Shown here: in pieces, positions 7,398 through 15,304 of the stretch
How the letters are laid out: every line of letters starts with the position of its first letter
Numbering within the stretch: position 1 is the first letter of the stretch
NCBI GenBank assembly: GCA_020850535.1
Contig: JADZEM010000113.1
Span: 1-38,211, forward strand
DNA length: 38,211 nt
Reading direction: 5' to 3'
From: Chloroflexota bacterium
GTDB taxonomy: Bacteria; Chloroflexota; UBA6077; JACCZL01
Translations under genes and position numbers: made by a program
The notes under the pieces: generated by a model
What the model was told of the DNA's origin: nothing
What the model saw: the letters and a program-made list of their open reading frames with translations, nothing else
Databases searched by the model: none

Positions 7398-8519
7398 TCA
7401 TGGCCGGCTCAACGCCCGCTCGTAGATCGCCAGGTACTCGCCGACGACGTGGCTCCAGTCGCGGCCGTTCGAGCGTCGGCGGCCGCGCTCGCCCATCGCA
7501 TGGGCAGCGGCAGGATCGTCCAGCAGCCGCAGGATGGCCCTGGCCAACGCGTCAGGATCGCGTTGTGGGACCAGCAGTCCGTTGTCACCGTCGTCGATGG
7601 CGTCCTCTGCGCCGCAGTCGAGCGTCCCGACGACCGGCTTCCCGTAGGCGTTCGCCTCGATGTAGGCCAGACCGAATCCCTCGAACGCCGCCCCGCTGTT
7701 CTCGGACGGCAGCACGAAGGCGTCGGCTCGACGGTAGAGCGCATCCAGGTACGCCTCGTCGATGCGGCCGGTGATGGTGGCGTTTCGTTCGAGGCCGAGC
7801 CGTTCGATGGTCTGGCGCAGCCCCGACACGTACTTTCGATCCCGGTCATCCCCGACGAGGTAGTAGTGCACGTTGGGGTAGCGCTCGCGGACCCGAGGGA
7901 TCGCCTCGAGGACCGTGTGATACCCCTTGCGCGGCTTCAGCGCCCCCGACCCCATCAGGACCGGGTCGCCTGCGATCTTGCCCGGGTACTGCTGCGCTGG
8001 CGGGCGGATCGGCTCGAAGCCGTTCGTCACCACGTCGAGGTTGTCCAGCGGCAGCACCTCGTGGACCCGCCGCTTCGTGTAGCCGCTGACGCAGACCACC
8101 GAGGCGGCCCGCTTCAGCGTCCGCGCGAACAGCGTCCGCGTCACGGCGTTCATGCGGAACGGCGAGACGCCGTAGGTTCCGTGGACGGTGATCAGGTACG
8201 GCCAGGGGAACAGGCCCGACGCCGCCAGCGCGAACGGCTCCACGAAGAAGTGCACCAGGTCGTGGCCGGGCGCATGGCGAAAGACCTGGGCGAGGTTCCA
8301 GGCGAACGGCAGCGGCCGGTCGAGCGCCCCGAGTGGCGTGCTGAGGCAGGGGATCACCGCCGCGTCGAGCGGCGGGGCCTTGGTGTCGCGGGTGGTCAGG
8401 ATGGTCAAGCGGTGGCCCTGTTCCAGCAGCCCACGCACCAGCCCCAGGCTGTACCGTCCCCAGCCAGAATCGGGCTGAAGCTCCCAGGTCACCACCAGGA
8501 CACGCAGCGGTCGGCTCAT
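7398..8519 (-). CDS. GT4-family glycosyltransferase
   Basis: This is a 373-residue GT-B enzyme. The N-terminal domain begins RPLRVLVVTWELQPDSGWGRYSLGL. The donor domain has GSGALKPRKGYHTVLEAI and the EX7E motif in EGFGLAYIEANAYGKPVVG. The start at 8519 overlaps the stop of the upstream glycosyltransferase as ATGA. It precedes the palindrome gap and so ends the promoter-proximal half of the operon. It probably acts at the cytoplasmic face of the membrane; its sugar specificity is unknown. Confidence 0.92.
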   Translation of the reverse strand: MSRPLRVLVVTWELQPDSGWGRYSLGLVRGLLEQGHRLTILTTRDTKAPPLDAAVIPCLSTPLGALDRPLPFAWNLAQVFRHAPGHDLVHFFVEPFALAASGLFPWPYLITVHGTYGVSPFRMNAVTRTLFARTLKRAASVVCVSGYTKRRVHEVLPLDNLDVVTNGFEPIRPPAQQYPGKIAGDPVLMGSGALKPRKGYHTVLEAIPRVRERYPNVHYYLVGDDRDRKYVSGLRQTIERLGLERNATITGRIDEAYLDALYRRADAFVLPSENSGAAFEGFGLAYIEANAYGKPVVGTLDCGAEDAIDDGDNGLLVPQRDPDALARAILRLLDDPAAAHAMGERGRRRSNGRDWSHVVGEYLAIYERALSRP

Positions 8520-9799
8520 CGAGGAGGGACGCTCCAGCCGGGGAGACGGGCCGGCTCGGCCAGGAAGTCGAGCAAGGCCTCGGCGCGGGCGTCCCAGGAG
8601 TACCCCAACACGTCAGCCTGCGCCTGCCGCCCGAGCCGCGCCGCCAGGTCAGGCTCGGCGATCAGGAGTTTGACCGCCGCCGCGAACGCCTCGGGATCGC
8701 CGGGCGTCGCCAGCAGGGCGTTCTCACCGTGGCGCAGCACCTCGCGCAGGGATGGCAGGTCGGACGCGACAATCGGGACGCCGGCCGCCATGTAGTCGAA
8801 CAGCTTCAGGGGAGAGGTGAACAGCCGCGCGACCGGCTCGTCTGGCAGCGGCAGCAGGGCGACGGTCGCTTCGGACAAGACCTCGGGCACGCGGTCGTAG
8901 GGGACGTGGCCGCGCAGGTTGACCCGCTCGCGGACGCCAAGCTCGTCGGCGCGGGCGGCCAGCAACGCGATGTCTGGATCCTCACGGGTCCAGTTGGTCT
9001 GCCCGCCAACAATCGCGACCTCGGCATCCGGGACGCGCGCCGCGACCTCCACCACAAGGTCAGCGCCCTTCCACGGGTAGAGCTGCCCGACGTAGTAGAT
9101 GCTCGGTCGGGACGGACGGCCCTCGCCGGCCACGTGTGAAGCGCCCGCGGAGCGGGAGGGGGGCGTCGCTGCCCGGACCGTCGTGCCGTCGGCCACGGTG
9201 CGGACGCGCTCCGGCGGCATCCCGTACTCGTCCTGCAGGATCTGCCGCGCGCACTCGGTGATGGTGATGATGCGGTCAGCCCGCCCGAAGACAGCATCCT
9301 CAAGGGCGCGCAACCGCGCCGCCTCGCTGAGTGGCAGGTTGGCGCGGCCAGCCCCGTGCGCCACCTCGTAGCTCGGCAGCCCGTGGACCTCAAACGCCAG
9401 TTTCGCGCCGATGGCCTGCGCCGGGCCGGCCGCCAGCCGGGCCGTCCGCAAGTCTCGCGCGAAGATCACGTCTGGCCGTCGCCGCGCGATCTCGCACGGC
9501 AACGCGGCAGCAAGCCCGGCCAGGTAGCTCGCCTGCCAGACCCGCGTAAACTGGGCCAGCACCCAACGCGGGGCGTCTGGCGGGATCCGGAGGATCGGCA
9601 CGCGCAGCAGGCGCAGACCGGGGTGCGGCTGCAGCCCGTACTGCGCGAGGGCGTGGGCCGACCCGCCCTCGCCGCGCCGTCCGCCCACCAGCGTGATCTC
9701 TGCTCCAGCCCGCGCCAGCGCATGGCAGGTGTGAACGATCTGGATGGCGCGGGCCTTGGTCTGCGGCAGATCGGTGCTGCCGAGATAGAGGATGCGCAT
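8516..9799 (-). CDS. GT4-family glycosyltransferase, tandem paralogue A
   Basis: This 427-residue protein starts MRILYLGSTDLPQTKARAIQ. It resembles the next gene upstream throughout: the N-terminal block ARxIQxxHTxHALARAG, the central VGQLYPWKG and the C-terminal TSPLKLFDYMAAGVPIVASDL. The usual EX7E motif is replaced by the SPLKLFDYMAAG form, in which the first Glu is absent and the second is Asp, a recognisable GT4 subgroup. The start overlaps the upstream stop by one base (TGATG). The two genes look like a tandem duplication followed by divergence, perhaps adding successive residues to the same glycan. Confidence 0.9.
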   Translation of the reverse strand: MRILYLGSTDLPQTKARAIQIVHTCHALARAGAEITLVGGRRGEGGSAHALAQYGLQPHPGLRLLRVPILRIPPDAPRWVLAQFTRVWQASYLAGLAAALPCEIARRRPDVIFARDLRTARLAAGPAQAIGAKLAFEVHGLPSYEVAHGAGRANLPLSEAARLRALEDAVFGRADRIITITECARQILQDEYGMPPERVRTVADGTTVRAATPPSRSAGASHVAGEGRPSRPSIYYVGQLYPWKGADLVVEVAARVPDAEVAIVGGQTNWTREDPDIALLAARADELGVRERVNLRGHVPYDRVPEVLSEATVALLPLPDEPVARLFTSPLKLFDYMAAGVPIVASDLPSLREVLRHGENALLATPGDPEAFAAAVKLLIAEPDLAARLGRQAQADVLGYSWDARAEALLDFLAEPARLPGWSVPPR

Positions 9800-11079
9800 C
9801 AGATCGCCTCACCGTGCGGCGGCGCAACCAGTGGGTCGTCGGTCAGCCGCCCGAGCGCCTGGATGATCCGCGCCGCGCGGGCGTCCCAGGTGAACGCCTG
9901 CACCTGCTCGTAGGCCGTCCGCCGGAGCCGGTCGGCCAGGCCTGGATTCGCCAGCAGCCGACGCACCGCCGCGGCCAGCGCCGGCGGATCCTCGGGCGGC
10001 GCCAGCAGGGCGTTGTCGCCGTCTGTCAGCACCTCGCCGACGCTCTGGAGATCGGACGCCACGATGGGCGTCCCGGCCGCCATGTAGTCGAACAGCTTCA
10101 GCGGCGAGGTGAAGTAACGGGCCATCAGGTTGTCGGGCAGCGGCAGGATGGCCGCTCCGGCCCCGGCGATCCGCCGGCGCACCTCGGCGTGCGGCACGAA
10201 GCCGGCGAACGTGACCCGGTCGGCCACGCCAACCTGCGCGGCCTTCGCCTGGGCAACGTGCAGGTCAGGATCGCCGGGCCCGCGCCCGCCGTAGACCGTG
10301 AGCCGCGCGCCGGGCAGCTCGGTCATGGCGTCCAGCAGCGTGTCGACGCCCTTCCAACGGTACAACTGGCCGGCGTACACGATCTCGCGCGTGTCGGATG
10401 GACGCGGCGGCAGCGGACCGCTCGGTGGGGTGGTGGCGTCGGGAACGACGGCGATACGGGCCGTCGGCAGGCGATAGCTGTACTCGACGATGTCGGCGCA
10501 GGCCTGGGTCAGCGGCAACAGCAGGTCCGCCTCGGCGAAGACGCTCGCCTCCAGCGCCCGCGTGCGCTCCGAGACGCCCTTCAGCTCGGCCGGGTCGAGG
10601 CTCCGATTCTCGCGGGGGGCCGTCGAGAAGATCTCGTGAACCTCGTAGACCACCGGCCGGCCGTGCAGCGGCTTCGTCCGCAGGAAGATCCAGGCGAGGC
10701 GCGGATCGCGGGTGACGATGGCGGTCGGGCGCTGCTTGAGCCGCAGCACGTCGGCCACGCAGGCCAATGCATACGACCAGTTCGTGACGGCCAGCCGCTT
10801 GTGAATCTCGATCCAGGACAGGCGGTCGATGCGCGCCACCGGCACCGACACGATCCGCAGGCGCGGATGCGGCGTCAGACCGTAGCCGGCCAGCGCGTCG
10901 GCCACCGTTCCGGCGGGCCGCTCGGGCTTCTGGGCCAGCAGTCGCACGCCCCAGCCAGCCCGCGCCAGCGCGTGGGCCGTGTGCAGCGTCTGAATGCCCC
11001 GGGCCTGGGGCGTCGGGAAGTCGAAGCCGCCAACGTAGACCAGCCGGCCGGCCGGTTCACCAGGGCTGCCGCCGGTCAT
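9799..11079 (-). CDS. GT4-family glycosyltransferase, tandem paralogue B
   Basis: The 426-residue protein begins MTGGSPGEPAGRLVYVGGFDF at the ATG at 11079, which overlaps the previous stop as ATGA. An open frame to 11328 adds only an out-of-place arginine-rich leader inside the upstream gene. It shares with paralogue A the ARGIQTLHTAHALARAG block, YAGQLYRWKG and TSPLKLFDYMAAGTPIVASDL, and likewise lacks the canonical EX7E pair. In the middle, ATRD-like ATAIVTRDPRLAW and VYEVHEIF segments match the corresponding positions of paralogue A. Confidence 0.9.
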   Translation of the reverse strand: MTGGSPGEPAGRLVYVGGFDFPTPQARGIQTLHTAHALARAGWGVRLLAQKPERPAGTVADALAGYGLTPHPRLRIVSVPVARIDRLSWIEIHKRLAVTNWSYALACVADVLRLKQRPTAIVTRDPRLAWIFLRTKPLHGRPVVYEVHEIFSTAPRENRSLDPAELKGVSERTRALEASVFAEADLLLPLTQACADIVEYSYRLPTARIAVVPDATTPPSGPLPPRPSDTREIVYAGQLYRWKGVDTLLDAMTELPGARLTVYGGRGPGDPDLHVAQAKAAQVGVADRVTFAGFVPHAEVRRRIAGAGAAILPLPDNLMARYFTSPLKLFDYMAAGTPIVASDLQSVGEVLTDGDNALLAPPEDPPALAAAVRRLLANPGLADRLRRTAYEQVQAFTWDARAARIIQALGRLTDDPLVAPPHGEAI

Positions 11080-12182
11080 GCCACCCGCCCCCGCTCGATC
11101 ATCCCGACGACGGCGTCGGCCCAGTGCTCCACGCTGTGCTCGTGCCCGATCCGCTCGCGCAGGATCAGGGCGGCCTCGCGGCGTTCGGCGAGGCTGCGTC
11201 CGAGCCACGAGGCCAGCCGCGTGCTCAGGCCGGCGGCGTCGTCGCGGCCACCGAAGCTGAGATCGGCCCAGGCTGCCCCGAACAGCTCGCGGAAGGCCGG
11301 GTTGCAGACCAGCGGCGGCAGGCCGCACGCCGCCGCCTCCAGCACGACCTTGTCCATGCTGCCGGTGGCGCTCGCCGTCGCGAAGAGGGTGGCGCGCTGA
11401 TAGGTTGGCACGATCTGAGCGTACGGCAGGCCGTCCACGAACTGCACGCGATCCGCCAGCCCCAGCAGCCGCGCGCGGTCGCGCAGGCTATCCAGGTAGG
11501 CCGCCTCGGACGCCGAATGGACGCCGCCGACCAGCTCGACGGCCAGATCGGCGTGCGGGGCCAGCAGCGGGTGGGCCACGGCCTCCAGCACCGTCTCGTA
11601 GCTCTTGATCGGCGAGAAGCGGCCCACCGAGAGCAGGCGTTCGGCGGCAGGAGGCGCGGCAGCGGGGCGGAACCGCGCGAGGTCGATCCCCTGGCCGGTG
11701 ATCGTGACCTTCGGGCTGGCGATCCTGAACCCCTCCGGCGTGGAGGTTCCGACGCCACGCACCAGCGCATGCGCCAGGCGCAGTATCGGGCTGACGTGCC
11801 CGTGCGCGTACCAGAGGTAGGTGGGGATGCCGGACAGGCGGGCAATCGGCGCGGCGGCCGCCGCGAAGACCGGCCCCATGTGTGCCAGCACGGCGTCGAT
11901 CTCGTGCCGGGCCGCCAGCCGCGCCACGATCCGCTGGAGCCGCAACAGCCAGCCAACCCGCTCGGAAAGCGTTCCGGCCGCGGCGTTCTCGGCGGCCTTG
12001 CCGAGCGTCGCGAAACGGACGTTGGCCGGCAGGTCGGGCTGCCCGGGCCAGAGCGCCACCACGTACAGACGCTCCACCCGCTGCGCCAGCGCCGCCGCCC
12101 AGCCGTTGACGTGCCCGAACAGGTTGTCGGTCGGATCGACCTTCGGCGTGATCAGCAGCAGCCTCACCGGCCGGCCCTCCAC
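11076..12182 (-). CDS. GT4-like glycosyltransferase with DKVVLEA motif
   Basis: The protein is 368 residues and begins VRLLLITPKVDPTDNLFGHVNGW. The donor domain has LLSVGRFSPIKSYETVLEAV and, in place of EGFGLxxxEA, the block TGSMDKVVLEAAACGLPPLV. The Glu eight residues before the conserved Glu is therefore Gly. The SMDKVVLEA form is a known-looking GT4 subgroup rather than decay, because the rest is intact. It overlaps the upstream glycosyltransferase by 19 bases (start 12182 versus stop 12164), the longest overlap in the operon, and is coupled to the next gene by ATGA. Confidence 0.87.
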   Translation of the reverse strand: MEGRPVRLLLITPKVDPTDNLFGHVNGWAAALAQRVERLYVVALWPGQPDLPANVRFATLGKAAENAAAGTLSERVGWLLRLQRIVARLAARHEIDAVLAHMGPVFAAAAAPIARLSGIPTYLWYAHGHVSPILRLAHALVRGVGTSTPEGFRIASPKVTITGQGIDLARFRPAAAPPAAERLLSVGRFSPIKSYETVLEAVAHPLLAPHADLAVELVGGVHSASEAAYLDSLRDRARLLGLADRVQFVDGLPYAQIVPTYQRATLFATASATGSMDKVVLEAAACGLPPLVCNPAFRELFGAAWADLSFGGRDDAAGLSTRLASWLGRSLAERREAALILRERIGHEHSVEHWADAVVGMIERGRVA

Positions 12183-13387
12183 GCCACCTCGGCGTCAGGA
12201 TCGCGGTCGAGCGCCTCCAGGAACACGCCGAGCGTCCGATCGACCATCCGCGAGACGGTGCGCTCGGCCGCTCCGGCCAGGGCGTTCCGTCGAATGGTCT
12301 GCGCGGTCGCCCCATCGGAGAGCAGCTCGCACAAGGCTGATGTCGTGGCCGCCACGTCGCCGTACGGCACGGCGAGCCCATCGTGCTGGTCGGTCACCAG
12401 GGCGCGGTTCCCGCCCACATCAGACACCAGCACGGGCAGTCCGGCCGCCATCGCTTCGAGCAGGACGTGCGACAGCCCCTCGTAGCCGGAGAGCAGCGCA
12501 AGCGCGTCGGCGGCGGCCATCCAGCGGCCGACCTCAGCGTGCGGCAGCTCACCCAGCAGCCGCACGGTCCCGGGCGGCAATGCCGAGGCCAGCCCTTCCA
12601 GACGAGCGCGGTCTGGCCCGTCCCCGACGACCACCAGCCGCGCCCGTCGCCCGAGGTCGCCGCCGAGCTGTCCGAGCGCCGCCATGACGGTGTCGACGCC
12701 CTTCCAGACGGTCAGGCGGGCCACCACCAGCACCACCCGCTCGTCCGGCCCGACGTCGAGCCCAGCCCTGATGGTCGCACGGTCCCCGGCGAGGCCGGCG
12801 GTGGGGTTGTCCACGGCGTTCTGCACGACCCTGACACGCGCGGGGTCCGCGCCCCAGCCTTCGACGTACCACTTGACGAAGCTGCTCGGCACGATGACCC
12901 GGTCGGCGGCCCTGACGTAGCCGGCCTGCATGCGGCGCAACGCCTCGACCTTCGGGCCGTAGCGGGCTGCCTGGAAGCGGTCGAACGGCTCATCCGGAGA
13001 CACCAGGCCGTGCCGCACGGCGTACTCCCAGGCGAAATCGCCCACGATCTTCATCACGAGCGGCTTGCCGAGCGCCAGGTTGGCGACGGCCGCCGGCAGG
13101 CCGTAGTCGTTGACGAAGAGCAGGTCGGCGCGGCGGCCATGCCGCCAGACCTCGCGGGCGAACAGCGCGAGCTTCGCCGCCGTCGGCAGGCCGCGCGGCA
13201 CACGGTACACCGGGTACGGGTAGCGGCGCGGGGGATCGGCCGGCTCGTCGCCATAGGTGACGACGGTCAGGCGGTGCCCGCGCGCCATCAACTCACGCCC
13301 GAGTCGCAGGAGGTAGGTCGGTGGGCCGCCGCTCTCCGGGTGGAACGTCCCGGACGCGATCAGCACATGCAGGGGACGGGTGATCAG
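12164..13387 (-). CDS. GT4-family glycosyltransferase (first gene of the glycan operon)
   Basis: The conserved part begins HVLIASGTFHPESGGPPTYLLRLGREL, and the donor domain has VVLVVARLTVWKGVD and the EX7E motif EGLSHVLLEAMAAG. The start is uncertain. An ATG at 13498 would add 37 proline-rich, unconserved residues and would lie upstream of the only -10-like TATACT (13442-13447). A CTG at 13387 has GGGAG six bases upstream, and a GTG at 13366 begins directly at the conserved strand without an evident ribosome site. I list 13387 as the best compromise. It is promoter-proximal in the eleven-gene operon and divergent from the ABC exporter genes. Confidence 0.88.
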   Translation of the reverse strand: MITRPLHVLIASGTFHPESGGPPTYLLRLGRELMARGHRLTVVTYGDEPADPPRRYPYPVYRVPRGLPTAAKLALFAREVWRHGRRADLLFVNDYGLPAAVANLALGKPLVMKIVGDFAWEYAVRHGLVSPDEPFDRFQAARYGPKVEALRRMQAGYVRAADRVIVPSSFVKWYVEGWGADPARVRVVQNAVDNPTAGLAGDRATIRAGLDVGPDERVVLVVARLTVWKGVDTVMAALGQLGGDLGRRARLVVVGDGPDRARLEGLASALPPGTVRLLGELPHAEVGRWMAAADALALLSGYEGLSHVLLEAMAAGLPVLVSDVGGNRALVTDQHDGLAVPYGDVAATTSALCELLSDGATAQTIRRNALAGAAERTVSRMVDRTLGVFLEALDRDPDAEVAWRAGR

Positions 13388-13441
13388 ACTACGCTCCCAG
13401 GTGGGCGGCGGGTGAGGGGCCGGCGTCGTCGCCGTCTCAGG

Positions 13442-13447
13442 AGTATA
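13442..13447 (-). promoter_or_regulatory. possible -10 box for the glycan operon
   Basis: TATACT on the minus strand lies about 55 bases upstream of the likely first start codon. No convincing -35 is seen at 16-18 bases. A transcript beginning near 13435 would favour the internal starts (13387 or 13366) over the ATG at 13498. Confidence 0.35.
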
Positions 13448-13468
13448 GGGGAGCGCGAGCCGGCCGGC

Positions 13469-13499
13469 GTGGCAGCGGCGCGGTTGGCCCCAGTACAAC
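13469..13499 (+). promoter_or_regulatory. possible leaderless-type promoter for the ABC exporter
   Basis: TACAAC (13494-13499) ends seven bases before the ATG at 13507, so transcription would begin at or next to the start codon. The best -35 match is GTGGCA at 19 bases spacing, which is weak. The -10-to-ATG distance is identical to that at 21321 and 33430. Confidence 0.35.
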
Positions 13500-13506
13500 C
13501 GTTCGC

Positions 13507-14424
13507 ATGCCCGACGATGCGGAGATCCAGCTCAAGACCGTCGATCTGACCAAGCGGTTTGGCGACGTGACGGCGCTCAGCGGTCTGAACCTTGCCGTCC
13601 GCAGAGGCGAGGTCGTGGGGCTATTGGGGCCGAACGGCGCGGGCAAGACCACGACGGTCAACCTGATCCTGGGGCTGATCTCGCCGAGCGCCGGGCGCGT
13701 CGAGCTGTTTGGGGAAGACCTGGCTGTCGCGCGCTCGCGGGTGCTGCGCCGGATCAATTTCGCGTCGGCCTACGCCGGCCTGCCACGCGACCTCACCGTC
13801 GTCGAGAACCTGCGCGTCTTCGGGCATCTGTACGAGGTGCCGGACGCCGGCGCGCGCATCGACCGGCTGCTGGACCGGCTCGACCTTCGCCAGCTTGCCT
13901 CGCGCAAGGTCTGGCACCTGTCGGCCGGCCAGCGCACCCGCGTCGTCCTGGCGAAGGCCCTCTTGCCGGACCCTGACATCCTGCTGCTGGACGAGCCGAC
14001 CGCCAGCCTCGATCCGGAGACGGCGGACCGCGTCCGCGCCGACCTTGCCGAGTACGCCGCCGGCGGGCGCACCCTGCTCTGGACGAGCCACAACCTCGCG
14101 GAGGTCGAGCGGCACTGCTCGCGGGTGGTGTTCATCAACCAGGGGCGGGCCGTGCTCGACGGCGAGCCACGCGAGCTGGCCCGCCAGGCAGGCAGGGTGC
14201 TGGTGCGGGTTCGGCCGCGCAGTCCGCTGCCGGACGCACTCGCCGCCGGCTTCACCGCCGAAGCCACGGAAGGGTGGCTCCGCGCCGAGGCCGACGACGA
14301 GGCGCACGCCGCTGCACTGGTGGCCGGCGCCCAGAACGCGGTCGGGCTGGACGGACTGGAGCTGCGCCACCCGACGCTCGAAGACCTGTTCCTGATCCTG
14401 GCCCGTGGCCGCTGGGCGGAGTGA
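13507..14424 (+). CDS. ABC transporter ATP-binding protein
   Basis: The 305-residue protein has Walker A GPNGAGKTT (41-49), signature LSAGQRTR near 138, Walker B ILLLDEPT near 158 and the switch histidine in TSHNLAE. It matches ATPases of ABC-2 (DrrA/NodI-like) exporters, working as a dimer under the membrane. The C-terminal 80 residues form the usual accessory domain. The permease gene starts four bases after its stop. Divergent placement beside the glycan operon suggests export of a surface polymer or lipid, but it lacks features specific to Wzt-type polysaccharide exporters, so drug or lipid export is equally possible. Confidence 0.93.
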   Translation: MPDDAEIQLKTVDLTKRFGDVTALSGLNLAVRRGEVVGLLGPNGAGKTTTVNLILGLISPSAGRVELFGEDLAVARSRVLRRINFASAYAGLPRDLTVVENLRVFGHLYEVPDAGARIDRLLDRLDLRQLASRKVWHLSAGQRTRVVLAKALLPDPDILLLDEPTASLDPETADRVRADLAEYAAGGRTLLWTSHNLAEVERHCSRVVFINQGRAVLDGEPRELARQAGRVLVRVRPRSPLPDALAAGFTAEATEGWLRAEADDEAHAAALVAGAQNAVGLDGLELRHPTLEDLFLILARGRWAE

Positions 14425-14428
14425 CCCC

Positions 14429-15223
14429 ATGCCTGAGATTCGCCTGCGCCGGGTGCTGGGCATCGCGCTGCGCCAGTGGCTGACGCTGCGCCACTCGATG
14501 CCGCGCCTCTTCGAGGTCTTCTACTGGCCGATCCTGGAGGTGGTGCTGTGGGGGCTGGTGACCCAGTACCTGCTGACCCAGTCGGGGGCGGTCTTCGCGC
14601 CGAGCCTGCTGATCGGCGGGATGATCCTCTGGACGATGCTCCACCGGGCGCAGGAAGACCTGGCCATCGCCTTTCTCGAAGAAAGCTGGTCGCAGAACCT
14701 GCCCAACATCTTCGCCTCGCCGCTGCACCCGCTCGAGTACTTCCTGGCGTCGGCGCTCGTCGGCACGATCAAGGTGACGCTCGCGGCAACCGCCGTCTCG
14801 GTGCTGGCGTACCTCTTCTACGGGTTCGGGCTGTGGCAGATCGGCCCGACGCTGATCGGCGCGATGCCGGCGCTGGTGATGTTCGGCTGGTCGATGGGCC
14901 TGGTGACGGTCGGGCTGATCCTCCGCTTCGGGCGGCAGGTGGACGTGCTGGCCTGGAGCTTCGCGATCCTCTTCCAGCCGCTGGTGTGCGCCGTCTACCC
15001 GCTGAACGTCCTCCATCCCAGCCTGCAGATCGTGGCTGGCCTGCTGCCGCCGACCCACGTCTTCGAGGCGATCAGGGCGGCCTCGGCCGGCGCCCCGAAC
15101 CCGACCGAGCTGATCGTGGGGATGGTCGGCAGCGCTGTGGCGCTGACGCTGGCCCTGGTGTTCTACGTCGTGAGCCTGCGCTACGCCCGCACGATGGGCC
15201 GCCTCGCGAGCGCCGGCGAGTAG
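14429..15223 (+). CDS. ABC-2 type transporter permease
   Basis: This 264-residue membrane protein begins PEIRLRRVLGIALRQWLTLR and has six hydrophobic segments in the arrangement usual for ABC-2 permeases, including LPPTHVFEAIRAA before the last helix. It partners the ATPase encoded immediately upstream. I chose the ATG at 14429 because GGAG lies seven bases before it. An open frame starting at 14405 would overlap the ATPase gene with no conserved residues. It faces the convergent hybrid kinase gene, with 81 bases between their stops. Confidence 0.9.
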   Translation: MPEIRLRRVLGIALRQWLTLRHSMPRLFEVFYWPILEVVLWGLVTQYLLTQSGAVFAPSLLIGGMILWTMLHRAQEDLAIAFLEESWSQNLPNIFASPLHPLEYFLASALVGTIKVTLAATAVSVLAYLFYGFGLWQIGPTLIGAMPALVMFGWSMGLVTVGLILRFGRQVDVLAWSFAILFQPLVCAVYPLNVLHPSLQIVAGLLPPTHVFEAIRAASAGAPNPTELIVGMVGSAVALTLALVFYVVSLRYARTMGRLASAGE

Positions 15224-15230
15224 CATGCCT

Positions 15231-15244
15231 TCACGGCGCCGTGA
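15231..15244. repeat. 14-base perfect palindrome between convergent genes
   Basis: TCACGGCGCCGTGA reads the same on both strands. It lies just past the permease stop (15223) and before the kinase stop (15305). It shares TCACGG/CCGTGA half-sites with the 12-base palindrome at 36824-36835. No U-run follows, so a protein-binding site or a weak bidirectional terminator are both possible. Confidence 0.5.
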
Positions 15245-15304
15245 TCGGGACCGCGCGTCGGTGGCCCCGGAGCACGGGCGTAGTCATCCTGGCCGGCCGG
15301 CGGG

